Positions 25,602 through 33,346 of a stretch of DNA of 64,000 nucleotides are shown here, piece after piece. The stretch covers positions 1 through 64,000 of the forward strand of contig CAADGK010000061.1 of assembly GCA_900696515.1 (NCBI GenBank). Reading direction: 5' to 3'. The notes below the pieces were generated by a model. The model did no database searches, was not told the DNA's origin, and saw nothing but the letters and a program-made list of their open reading frames with translations. The position numbers were made by a program, and so were the translations under genes. This DNA is from an uncultured Nitrosospira sp. (GTDB taxonomy: Bacteria > Nitrospirota > Nitrospiria > Nitrospirales > Nitrospiraceae). Numbering within the stretch: position 1 is the stretch's first letter; the number at the start of each line of letters is the position of its first letter.

Positions 25602-26597
25602 TCATGACCGTACAAGCCTGTCATCCGTCTGCGCGGACAACCGCGCACTCATCGGGACAGGGGCGCGCACAGCCCGAAACATACCAAAGCGACAGAGCCC
25701 GGTCCCAAATGCTAGACGCATCAACAAGATTGTGGGCACTTCTCGCAATGATTTCATCAACCCGGTCATGCCGAACCGAACAAGCCCTGCTGGACGGATC
25801 ACACCCTGCCAGATCGAATCGAGCCAGGAGGGTAAGGTTTCGGCAGTCCAATCCGCGGTGGTGACGTTCCCTGCCACCAGTCCAGTGGCCTCCAGTAATT
25901 CTGAAAACCCTTCAATACTCGCAAACGCCGGATGAGCCCATTGATCCAGCAGTTGCCGCATCACCGGTTTTTCCCACACATTGAGTGGAATCTGGCGATC
26001 GTCCCGCTGATTCCAATCGGCCACCACCAGAATGCCACCCGGTTTCAGCACGCGCATGAGCTCTCTGGCAAATTGGGCCTTATCCGGCATATGCGGTCCG
26101 GCCTCGACCGACCAGACCACATCAAAACTGTCGTCCGGGAACGAGAGCGCCAGCGCATCATCGACCTGAAAGCGGGCATTCACCTCAGGGGCGGTCAGTT
26201 CTTGCGCGCGTCGAACTTGCTGCGGGCTGATGGTGACTCCGGTCACGGCAAAGCCATACTCCCGCGCCAGCATGCGACTGCTGCCGCCGATTCCGCAGCC
26301 CACATCCAGCACCGTCGTCCCGGAAGGAAGCTGGTCTAACCGACCCCACCGAACCATTTCATGCACAAAGTCCGACTTGGATTGGAGAAAATCCTTGTTC
26401 CGGGGTGGAGAGCCGTAGTGTCCCAGATGGATATGTTCGCCCCAGTAGAACTCGAGAATGCCGTCAGTCGTCCAGTCATCATACGAATTGGCGACAGAAT
26501 CGGCAGACTGATACTTGCGGGGAAACAACAAGTACAGGACTACACCCAGTAGCAGAAAGCCCAGGAGGATGACAATCGCCCATATGAAGATGTTCAT
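25602..26597 (-). CDS. MPBQ/gamma-tocopherol-type SAM methyltransferase
   Basis: 331-aa membrane-anchored class I methyltransferase. MNIFIWAIVILLGFLLLGVV is an N-terminal membrane helix. It is followed by SYDDWTTDGILEFYWGEHIH, a segment highly typical of cyanobacterial 2-methyl-6-phytylbenzoquinone methyltransferase and plant tocopherol or sterol methyltransferases, then SAM motif I TVLDVGCGIGGSSRMLA and FDVVWSVEAGPHMPDK. The substrate is probably a prenylated quinone or similar lipid; tocopherol itself is not expected here. Start at 26597; the frame runs on upstream to 26735 but without homology. Confidence 0.82.
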   Translation of the reverse strand: MNIFIWAIVILLGFLLLGVVLYLLFPRKYQSADSVANSYDDWTTDGILEFYWGEHIHLGHYGSPPRNKDFLQSKSDFVHEMVRWGRLDQLPSGTTVLDVGCGIGGSSRMLAREYGFAVTGVTISPQQVRRAQELTAPEVNARFQVDDALALSFPDDSFDVVWSVEAGPHMPDKAQFARELMRVLKPGGILVVADWNQRDDRQIPLNVWEKPVMRQLLDQWAHPAFASIEGFSELLEATGLVAGNVTTADWTAETLPSWLDSIWQGVIRPAGLVRFGMTGLMKSLREVPTILLMRLAFGTGLCRFGMFRAVRAPVPMSARLSAQTDDRLVRS

Positions 26598-26804
26598 CGT
26601 ATCGAATCTCTGAATGACTGTGATTGCATTACCATGTCTGGACCATTCACCATGGCCGCTAGAGCTGGTCGATGAAAACCAGTTGGTGGGGATACAAAAA
26701 ACAAGGTCTGAACCTGAATCTTTATTCCGCTCCAATAGATCTTGCCTGGCGACCTCGATGGGTGCCTTCTGCAGAGAAGGTACCCATCGAACAACGGGAC
26801 TTCA

Positions 26805-27434
26805 TCACGATGTTTTCTTTGGGTCCACACTCACGAGATCAGAACAACAGTCACACCCTGCTGCACGAGTGTCATAGTCGACTACGCCTCCACGTCGATC
26901 TAGCTCAATCAGGCAACAGTCATCAAGCATCTGCTTGAGCAGTTTGCGTCCTCGCTGGACACGAGACTTCATGCCGGAGAGTGAAATGCCCATTTGTTCC
27001 GCTGCAGCGTGCTGCGTTAGCCCATCGAGCTCCACCAGGATGATCGCGTCTCGATAATCCTGTGACAATTGCTCAATCATGGGACGAAGACAACAGGCAA
27101 GCTCTGCCCGAGGCTCGGCTCCATCGCCATCATGAATCATTCCTGAGATGACCGGAGATTCATGCAATACTTCAAGTTCAGAACTCAACCCAGCTGGAAT
27201 CTCCCGCTGTCGTCCTGGTTTCCGGTAATGATCGATGATTGCATTCCTCGTGATCTGATAGACCCACGAGACCAACCGCTCCGGATCCTTCACCGAGTCG
27301 ATCTGCCGATGGACCCGCACAAACACCTCTTGCAGGATGTCGTCGGCATGCCCCTGGTCAGTCACTCGCTTGGCGATGAAGATACGGAGGCCATCATGCA
27401 TGAGCTGCCAGAGTTCTTCGGTTGTTTTAGTCAT
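26805..27434 (-). CDS. sigZ: ECF sigma factor, SigZ type
   Basis: 209-aa extracytoplasmic-function sigma factor. Region 2 has ILQEVFVRVHRQIDSVKDPE and WVYQITRNAIIDHYRK; region 4 has LSQDYRDAIILVELDGLTQH and the helix-turn-helix MGISLSGMKSRVQRGRKLLK. The C-terminal tail has a cysteine cluster (CC, then CDCC), as in SigZ proteins, which could bind metal or arsenite. The start at 27434 is preceded by GGTGG. It lies 43 bp downstream of arsI on the same strand, and no anti-sigma gene is adjacent. A link to arsenic stress is inference from this pairing. Confidence 0.88.
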   Translation of the reverse strand: MTKTTEELWQLMHDGLRIFIAKRVTDQGHADDILQEVFVRVHRQIDSVKDPERLVSWVYQITRNAIIDHYRKPGRQREIPAGLSSELEVLHESPVISGMIHDGDGAEPRAELACCLRPMIEQLSQDYRDAIILVELDGLTQHAAAEQMGISLSGMKSRVQRGRKLLKQMLDDCCLIELDRRGGVVDYDTRAAGCDCCSDLVSVDPKKTS

Positions 27435-27477
27435 GAGAGCCACCTGTATATGATAGTCGCTACTGTACCGCTCCGGA

Positions 27478-27921
27478 TTATGCACCGCAAGTACGTGGCT
27501 CATAAACACCTCCCTTCTTCGGCACGCAGCAGCCGGTTTGGCTCAGTCGTCCTGTGACCTCCAACTGCTCATGGACGGTAAAGATCTCCCACGCATTGCC
27601 GTCCGGATCGGTAAACCAGAGTTTATCTTGCCTGGCAAAGCAACAGGCGACGTTATCCTCTACTTTCTCTAGTATTCCTTCATGTTGTAACCGGGCCTTC
27701 CAGTCGGCAATCTCCTGGACCGTCTCAACCTCGATGCCCAGGTGATCCACGACACTCACTGCACCGGTGGAGGATACCAGCGAAAAGTTCAGGGCAGGAG
27801 CCTTCAGGTCGAACTTGGCATAGTCGGCTACCTGTTTCTGTGGTTTTATCCCGAATACCTTTTCATAGAAAGCTACGGATCTGGACACATCACGCACATC
27901 GAGTGAAATATGGGGACGCAT
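27478..27921 (-). CDS. arsI: ArsI/CadI-type vicinal oxygen chelate protein (C-As lyase)
   Basis: 147-aa VOC-fold dioxygenase like ArsI, which cleaves the carbon-arsenic bond of trivalent organoarsenicals. The metal ligands fit H5 (PHISLDV), H60 (VVDHLGIEV) and E112 (DGNAWEIF). The vicinal cysteine pair that binds As(III), C93-C94 in DNVACCFARQDKLWF, is present, and a C-terminal GCC and CGA tail adds further cysteines. ATG at 27921 has AAGGAGGT upstream. It precedes sigZ on the same strand. Related CadI proteins are metal-induced, so an arsenic or cadmium response is likely. No arsR or arsC is in the window. Confidence 0.87.
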   Translation of the reverse strand: MRPHISLDVRDVSRSVAFYEKVFGIKPQKQVADYAKFDLKAPALNFSLVSSTGAVSVVDHLGIEVETVQEIADWKARLQHEGILEKVEDNVACCFARQDKLWFTDPDGNAWEIFTVHEQLEVTGRLSQTGCCVPKKGGVYEPRTCGA

Positions 27922-28033
27922 GGGCCACCTCCTTATGAGAGAGCTGCGGATGATTCCGTCACTCATCTCTAGAGACGGAGGAACTCCCAAAAGGACGCAC
28001 CGGCGATATGGATATACACGGTGTAGATAAGAA

Positions 28034-28070
28034 GACTCCCTCGCCAACTGTGTCGACGAAGGAGAGAGTC
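28034..28070 (-). terminator. Candidate terminator after the RTX gene
   Basis: Inverted repeat GACTCCCTC (28034-28042) and GAGAGAGTC (28062-28070), 8 of 9 pairs, loop of 19 nt. It lies 107 bp beyond the stop of the minus-strand RTX gene and upstream of arsI on that strand. There is no clear T-run, so termination is tentative. Confidence 0.3.
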
Positions 28071-28176
28071 GCGATGCGTAGTGTGATCTGATCAGATAGC
28101 AGAGGATCGCTCGATTCTTTTATGCCTCCAGCGCAGGGCGCCCCGAATAGGAGTGTCCTGCACAGAGTCGAAAGTC

Positions 28177-29253
28177 TTATAGCAAGATGTCCGTCCCGGT
28201 TCCCCCGACCGACAGCGCCGGCGTGCCGACGAGTTGAATCTCGAACTCCGCTGCCGTATCCCCATCGGTGCTGCCCTGTAAGATGCCGCCGCTATACCGG
28301 AGCTGGCCTGCCGCGGTAAAGGCTGCGCTGCCAATGTAGGTAAAGGCCTGGTTGCCCGTGACCAACGTATTGGCATCGATATCGCGCAGATCGATCTGAT
28401 CGCCGAGCGCCGTGCCCGCTCCGGCAAACCCAGTAATGACATCGCGGCTGGTGCCGACCACGCTCTCGCTGACCGCATTGAAATCGAAGCGATCATTCCC
28501 CGCGCCACCGTTCAGCTGATCGCGTCCGCTGCCACCAATGAGGGTATCGTTCCCGTTGCCGCCGCTAAGGGTGTCGTTACCTGAACCTCCGGTGAGCACA
28601 TTATTGCCGCTGTTGCCCGTGAGGCTGTCGTTGAAGCTCGAGCCGGTGAGGTTCTCTATTCCCTGCAAGAGATCGGTACCGGCCCCCACCGTGTTCTGCG
28701 CCGTTGTCAAACTGAGGTTCACCGTCACGCCGGCCACCACCCCGCTGTACGAGGCGGTGTCGACTCCGGTCCCACCATTCAGCTCGTCATTGCCGGCCTC
28801 TCCATTAAGTTCGTCGTTGCCGTCCGAACCATAGAGCTGGTCATTGCCGCTCCACCCGTAGAGTCTGTTATTGGCCTCGTTGCCGAACATGTAATTGGCA
28901 AGATCATTGCCCACGCTTTCGATAGGCGCCGAGCCAGTCATGACCAAGTGCTCTATCCCAAAGCCCATCTCATGCCTCACGGAGGTCACTACCGAGTCGA
29001 CCCCACCATCGTTCGAGTACTCGAACGCCCGATCGTTCACGTCGTCTACGACATAGGTATCGTGGCCCTCGCCGCCGAACAGGGCATCATCATTGAGGCC
29101 GCCGTAGAGCCGGTCGTTTCCCCCGAGCCCATAGACGGCATCGTTTCCCGCTGTGCCGGGATAGCTGAAGGGGTCGCCGTCTCGGTTGAGGATATCGTCA
29201 AAGTTCGTGCCGTAAATGGTATCGCGATTGGATGTTCCAGGAATGTTCGCCAT
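28177..29253 (-). CDS. RTX calcium-binding repeat protein (type I secreted)
   Basis: 358-aa protein made largely of RTX nonapeptide repeats. Blocks such as GGNDRLYGGLNDDALFGGEG, GNDQLYGSDGNDELNG, GSGNDTLSGGNGNDTL and GSGRDQLNGGAGNDRFDF form calcium-binding parallel beta-rolls. There is no N-terminal signal peptide, and the C-terminal part (about 290-358) resembles the uncleaved type I secretion signal region. Start at 29253 after AAGGAG; the ORF extends upstream without features. No type I transporter is next to it. Without an enzymatic domain, a surface-layer, adhesive or biofilm role is as likely as a toxin. Confidence 0.88.
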   Translation of the reverse strand: MANIPGTSNRDTIYGTNFDDILNRDGDPFSYPGTAGNDAVYGLGGNDRLYGGLNDDALFGGEGHDTYVVDDVNDRAFEYSNDGGVDSVVTSVRHEMGFGIEHLVMTGSAPIESVGNDLANYMFGNEANNRLYGWSGNDQLYGSDGNDELNGEAGNDELNGGTGVDTASYSGVVAGVTVNLSLTTAQNTVGAGTDLLQGIENLTGSSFNDSLTGNSGNNVLTGGSGNDTLSGGNGNDTLIGGSGRDQLNGGAGNDRFDFNAVSESVVGTSRDVITGFAGAGTALGDQIDLRDIDANTLVTGNQAFTYIGSAAFTAAGQLRYSGGILQGSTDGDTAAEFEIQLVGTPALSVGGTGTDILL

Positions 29254-29303
29254 GATTGTCTCCTTTATGTGTGTCGTGGGCCGGACCATCCCGGCCACGG
29301 TGG

Positions 29304-29741
29304 TTACTTAGCTGAGGGGAACCTGGCCTCCGTCGAAGCCTCCGCTCCCTCATGATTCATCATGAGTTCTTTGTCTTCTGCTTGCTCCGCACATCGGCTT
29401 CCTGCCTCCTTTCGTTTTCTGCCGATGACCAGGCCTCCCGTTGCGTAGAAGGTGGACCGATCAGGCGGCCTGGTCTTGACCGGTCGGCTCTGGTTCATGG
29501 TGACACGAGGCGTGCCCCATGCCCATGACGTCGAGACCAGATAGACGTCAGGCCCTTTCCCCATCCTCACCAGCGGACCCCTGTGTTCGGCTGACTCGTC
29601 CCGTGCGGGCACGTCCTTCCACTCCTGGTGGGTGCGCTCTCTAGAGCTCGGTGGCGAAACCAGCTGCGGCAGCAGCATTGTCATAGTCACTCCGGCAATC
29701 ACTGATAAAAACCAAATGGCTACAAGTTCGATGTCATGCAT
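29304..29741 (-). CDS. Hypothetical small membrane-anchored protein
   Basis: 145-aa frame just upstream of the RTX gene on the same strand (50 bp to its start). MHDIELVAIWFLSVIAGVTM gives an N-terminal membrane helix; the remainder is low in recognisable structure and ends in charged residues. The start at 29741 has AAAGGA eight bases upstream. I recognise no family, and the C-terminal half may not be a folded domain. Could be a non-coding open frame. Confidence 0.4.
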   Translation of the reverse strand: MHDIELVAIWFLSVIAGVTMTMLLPQLVSPPSSRERTHQEWKDVPARDESAEHRGPLVRMGKGPDVYLVSTSWAWGTPRVTMNQSRPVKTRPPDRSTFYATGGLVIGRKRKEAGSRCAEQAEDKELMMNHEGAEASTEARFPSAK

Positions 29742-29818
29742 GCTCATTGTCCTTTCTTATGCTCAACGCTGCTTGATTATGGTCGTGAGTTGTCCTTGTC
29801 TTCCGTTCTGTCGTTCCA

Positions 29819-30637
29819 TTACCCCCGAATTCCGATGACTTCCAGGTACTCTGCCAAGACGGTGGTGCAGTCCGATCCGGCTCGGTTGTGCCTCGTCCAG
29901 AGTCGTTCTAGTTCCTGCCGCAACCGCCTCTGCCCCTCATCATCAAGTGAGGCGAAGGCTTTGTTGACCGGTCCGTAATACAGACGAAAGAACTCCACCA
30001 CTTCGGATGGTGGAAAGGGATAGCTGAAGAGGTACTGCTGTCATGTCAGCCTGAGTTCCGAGAGTCCGTGACTGAGCCGCTCACGAACGGTCGGCTCATC
30101 GCCCCACAGCACCGGTGAGGGCATGCCAGACGGTGCAATGAACGTCGACACCGTCTTGAACATCTGCCCAACGAATCCCTGCGACGTCCAATTGGCCATG
30201 GCGATGGTGCCGCCCGGCACACAGACCCGCACCATTTCTTTCGCGACCAGCTCTGGACGTGGAGCAAACATCGCTCCGATCAGGCTCACCACAACATCAA
30301 AGCTTGTATCCTCGAACGGCAGCGCTTCGGCATCGGCCTCCTCGAAGCGAGCACACAGCCCCTCCGCTCTGGCCCTCGCGCGCGCCCGCTCTACCAAGCT
30401 GGATACGATATCCACCCCGGATACCTCGATGCCGTCCTTGGCGGCCATCAGTGCCAGCTGACCGGAGCCACAGGCCACATCGAGCAGTTGACTACTCGGT
30501 GCGATATCGAGTCGCTCATAAAACTCGCGCGCACTACCTTCCATATACCGCGAGAAACGATCGTAGTCTCCCGCTGTCCAGATCTCTTTGAGTCGCGTCT
30601 TGAGGCCGTCTTGTTCTCCAACCGTTGCACTCGTCAT
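29819..30637 (-). pseudogene. Class I SAM-dependent methyltransferase broken by an in-frame TGA
   Basis: The frame starts at the ATG at 30637 (AAGGAGG upstream) and encodes a complete methyltransferase core: LLDVACGSGQLALMAAKDG, VDIVSSLVERAR, ADAEALPFEDTSFDVVVSLIG and MVRVCVPGGTIAMANW. A TGA at 30041-30043 ends it after LSELRLT. The same frame continues with QQYLFSYPFPPSEVVEFFRL and on to YLEVIGIRG (stop at 29819), which is the normal C-terminal third of this roughly 270-aa family. A single C-to-T change of an arginine CGA would explain the break. The 199-residue truncated product keeps the SAM site but probably loses substrate-binding parts. Confidence 0.72.
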
Positions 30638-30890
30638 GATGTCCTCCTTCCATGCTGTATGTTGAATGATTGATGCTGCTCCCTGCACCACGCTGTCTTT
30701 GTTTGCACTGTACAAGCTAGGCGCTCTAGTGAGCGGCAGGTGGTCTCTACAGACGGAGCAGTCTGGAAAAGGACGCAGGGGTGAAAAGACAGGAGGGTGA
30801 ATTTACGTTTGTGTCGCGTGAGAGCTAGACCCGACGCTCAGCAGGGTTAGGAGAGCCCCAGCTTCTGCCAGCAAGCCGCAGTTCACATAT

Positions 30891-31005
30891 TTATTTGATG
30901 TGTGAGGGGATCTTCGCAAAGCAAGCATTGAGATGGTCGGCGACCATGCCGACAGCCTGCATGAAGGCGTAGATGATCGGAGGAATGAGGAGGGTCAGTT
31001 CTTGC
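30891..31005 (-). pseudogene. C-terminal fragment of DNA-3-methyladenine glycosylase I (tag)
   Basis: On the minus strand this short frame ends in PPIIYAFMQAVGMVADHLNA followed by CFAKIPSHIK and a stop at 30891. YAFMQAxGMVxDHL is the diagnostic C-terminal motif of Tag, the glycosylase that removes 3-methyladenine. Nothing of the N-terminal two thirds is found upstream (31005-31110), so this is a remnant of a deleted gene. The rest of 30638-31114 has no gene. Confidence 0.65.
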
Positions 31006-31114
31006 GCCCCAGCATCCCCACCTCGCCATAGACCCACCCGCTCCGCAAAGTAGCCTATCCTCGCTTCCATGCCTACCTTGACAGTTTGCTAAGCTCCGGC
31101 AGCTTCAGAACACC

Positions 31115-31315
31115 ATGTTTGTTTCCCCTTCATCAGGTCGCAAAGGCAGGGTCCTGGAATCGCTGAATGCCAGAGGTCGAATACTCGGTGCCCCTGGCCT
31201 CACTGGGCTTCTGTGGATGCCCCTCATTCTCATGCTCATTGCCGCCATCATGCTGGCCCTACCACCCCATGCTCTTTCGGGTCCGGCACCAGTGGAGCAC
31301 TCGGACTCGTTCTAG
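31115..31315 (+). CDS. Small predicted membrane protein (doubtful)
   Basis: 66-aa frame with one strong hydrophobic segment (LLWMPLILMLIAAIMLALPP) after a basic N-terminus. A TTGACA-like box lies about 37 bp upstream at 31078. No ribosome-binding site or family is recognised; given the gene decay around it this may be non-coding. Confidence 0.3.
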   Translation: MFVSPSSGRKGRVLESLNARGRILGAPGLTGLLWMPLILMLIAAIMLALPPHALSGPAPVEHSDSF

Positions 31316-31721
31316 TTAGAGCTATCTTGGTGGGAGGGACTGATCAGCCGTGACGGACGGACCCATTATCGCTTATCTTGGTGATCGAGGAGGTCTATCC
31401 TGATCATTCGTTCATTGGACATATGAAGTGGAACCCCAATGGGTTGTATCTTGTTGCCATTGAAGGATCGGCGGAGGGAAAGCATCTCACATTCATCGAT
31501 ACCGTGATGCTGGCTGGAAAATGAAAAGGGGACAGGCTATTTTTCTGGTGACTTCGCGAGCCACCCTCGCTCTCGGAGCCCTCTGCCACCGCCACGCCCT
31601 CCCTGCCCTGTGCTTGCCGAAGGGCGGCCACACCTTTTCTTCATCCCCCTCTCCCATAGACCCGCCTGACTTGAACACGTAGAATAGCCAGACAACGATT
31701 TCGAAACGAAGCAGACCTGCC
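31316..31721. other. Gene-poor stretch with a short orphan frame
   Basis: About 400 bp. A plus-strand frame open from 31354 to a TGA at 31522-31524 reads IEEVYPDHSFIGHMKWNPNG, LYLVAIEGSAEGKHLTFIDT, VMLAGK; it has a protein-like composition but only GTG (31381) or ATG (31423) starts, so it may be the tail of a lost gene. A CCCATAGACCCGCC motif at about 31660 resembles sequences at about 31030 and 32180. Confidence 0.3.
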
Positions 31722-32030
31722 ATGCTGGAACTTCGGCCAACCTGTGAGCATTGCAACAAGCCGCTGCTTCCCGACTCACCCGAGGCACGCATCTGCTCCT
31801 ATGAATGCACGTTCTGCGCAACATGCGTTGAAAGCGTCTTGCACAATGTCTGTCCGGACTGTGGCGGCGGGTTTGTACCTAGACTAATCAGGCCGTCAAA
31901 AAATTGGAAGGGCAATAACTACCTCGGCAACGACCCGGCGAGCACAACCGTGAAACATCGGCCTGTTGTTCTCACCACCCATCAAACATTCGCCGCCACT
32001 CTTAAAACAATCCCACCTGAAAAGCGATAG
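31722..32030 (+). CDS. DUF1272 family zinc-ribbon-like protein
   Basis: 102-aa protein with the compact DUF1272 domain. It reads LELRPTCEHCNKPLLPDSPE, ARICSYECTFCATCVESV and VCPDCGGGFVPRLIRP, with eight or more cysteines arranged in pairs that should bind two zinc ions. A C-terminal tail of about 35 residues is family-variable. The function of DUF1272 proteins is unknown. Confidence 0.88.
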   Translation: MLELRPTCEHCNKPLLPDSPEARICSYECTFCATCVESVLHNVCPDCGGGFVPRLIRPSKNWKGNNYLGNDPASTTVKHRPVVLTTHQTFAATLKTIPPEKR

Positions 32031-32384
32031 CCGGTCTCAGTAGGATAGAGCCAAGACACCGTTGCTCAATATCCCAGCAGCCGCCGGCCCTCCCTTGTCC
32101 TGAACCGTCGAAGGGCAGCCCCAATTGGCGTACGTCCTCGAACCTCCCACCTCGCCTTCCATTGTGATCTCCTACCTTGCCCGCATAGACCTTGTACTCA
32201 CACACTTGACGGCAGGAAACCTTTGCACATCACGGCCTGCCCAGAGCAAAGTGGAAGGACCTCTCGAGTGATCCCAATCCGAGCAATATGATGTCTACCT
32301 CGATCCCTTGCGCGTAGCATGTATTCGTCTGAAATCTGGTGTAGACTATGAATGTGCGGAGTCACCGATCGAACGGAGGCTCTC
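32031..32384. other. Intergenic region
   Basis: About 350 bp without a credible gene. A stretch at 32090-32115 (CCTCCCTTGTCCTGAACCGTCGAAGGGCAGCC) resembles one at 31607-31634, and a CATAGACC motif occurs at about 32180; both suggest decayed copies of a dispersed repeat. Nothing else is seen. Confidence 0.3.
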
Positions 32385-32723
32385 ATGGCACGGAGCATCC
32401 CTCCTCATCGCGAGCAGACCTATCGCACCCTCGCCCTCAAACTCTTCCCATGGGTCTGTGCACAGTGCGGACGAGACTTTGACGGCAAGAAGCTGAACCA
32501 GCTCACGGTCCACCACAAGGACCACAACCATGACAACAATCCACCAGACGGGAGCAATTGGGAACTGCTGTGTCTCTATTGTCATGACAATGAGCACCAG
32601 CGGTATCTGGTGGCTGACCAACTTAGCAATACCGCGCGGAGCCGCGAGCCAGAACGGCCGTCAACCTTCACCCCCTTTGCCAATCTCGCCGACTTGCTTA
32701 AGCGCAAGGGCCTCGCTAAATAA
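32385..32723 (+). CDS. YajD-like HNH nuclease family protein
   Basis: 112-aa small HNH protein like E. coli YajD. The zinc-binding C25-x2-C28 is in FPWVCAQCGRDF, the HNH core in LTVHHKDHNHDNNPPDGSNW (histidines about 43-48, Asn about 51 and 58), and a second C63-x2-C66 is in LLCLYCHDNEHQR. The start at 32385 has GGAGG six bases upstream; the longer frame adds eleven unrelated residues. The target is unknown. It is not obviously linked to a restriction or phage locus. Confidence 0.88.
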   Translation: MARSIPPHREQTYRTLALKLFPWVCAQCGRDFDGKKLNQLTVHHKDHNHDNNPPDGSNWELLCLYCHDNEHQRYLVADQLSNTARSREPERPSTFTPFANLADLLKRKGLAK

Positions 32724-32796
32724 AGCGACGCCCGATATAAAGGCTTCTAAGAGTCGATCTTAATTCCTCCAAGATTGGGGACACCAATCTGCACGC

Positions 32797-33075
32797 ATGA
32801 GCCAGAAGCAAACCGAATCCATCCTCTTCGATGTGTTTGGTCGCATGATGCAAGCAGAACGAGCCAACAAACAGTGGCAGCTCTTCTTCATCGGCCCGGA
32901 AGGCACAAAGCGGCCTGTGCCGGCTGTCGTTGTGCCGCCTGAGCTCACCGCGAACAAACTCGCGCATTTCTCGATGATCTATTTCACGAATACGCTTCTC
33001 CCTTCCCACCCTTCAGTCTGCCGTTGTAGAACAGTCCGCAGTAAAGAAGATCGGATAAGGCTCACGATCTCGTGA
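32797..33075 (+). CDS. Hypothetical protein, apparently frame-damaged near its C-terminus
   Basis: 92-aa frame. The first 58 residues look like an intact small cytosolic protein (SILFDVFGRMMQAERANKQW and FFIGPEGTKRPVPAVVVPPE). At about 32970 the reading frame passes into SMIYFTNTLLPS, while the alternative frame of the same bases reads LDDLFHEYASP, which fits the preceding ELTANKLAHF much better; the original frame seems right again at HPSVCR (about 33010). This looks like two compensating one-base shifts. I do not know the family's function. Confidence 0.5.
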   Translation: MSQKQTESILFDVFGRMMQAERANKQWQLFFIGPEGTKRPVPAVVVPPELTANKLAHFSMIYFTNTLLPSHPSVCRCRTVRSKEDRIRLTIS

Positions 33076-33346
33076 GAACGCGGATTCATGGGCAGAGGTA
33101 GGGTCGTGCACGACTCAAAAGCTACGGTTCGGTCTTGTGTCATCCCAGTCCGGTGATGCCCCTCTGCTCGCTGCCGTTCCTCATTCCCTGGTCTTCTCCA
33201 GCGTATTGATCATGACGGCATCTACAAGGGCTGTTGCCGGTTGACACCCCTACGCGGGATAATGTGTCCCCTGCACGAGACCAATAACGGTATATGAACA
33301 AGGCCTCTCTCCCCTCTTTTTCTCAAGAGGGACAGAATGGGGTCTG

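Noticed and set aside
30041-30043. Selenocysteine at the in-frame TGA of the methyltransferase
   Set aside because: The family is expected to have an arginine here, no SECIS-type hairpin is apparent, and no Sec genes are seen; a mutated CGA is simpler.
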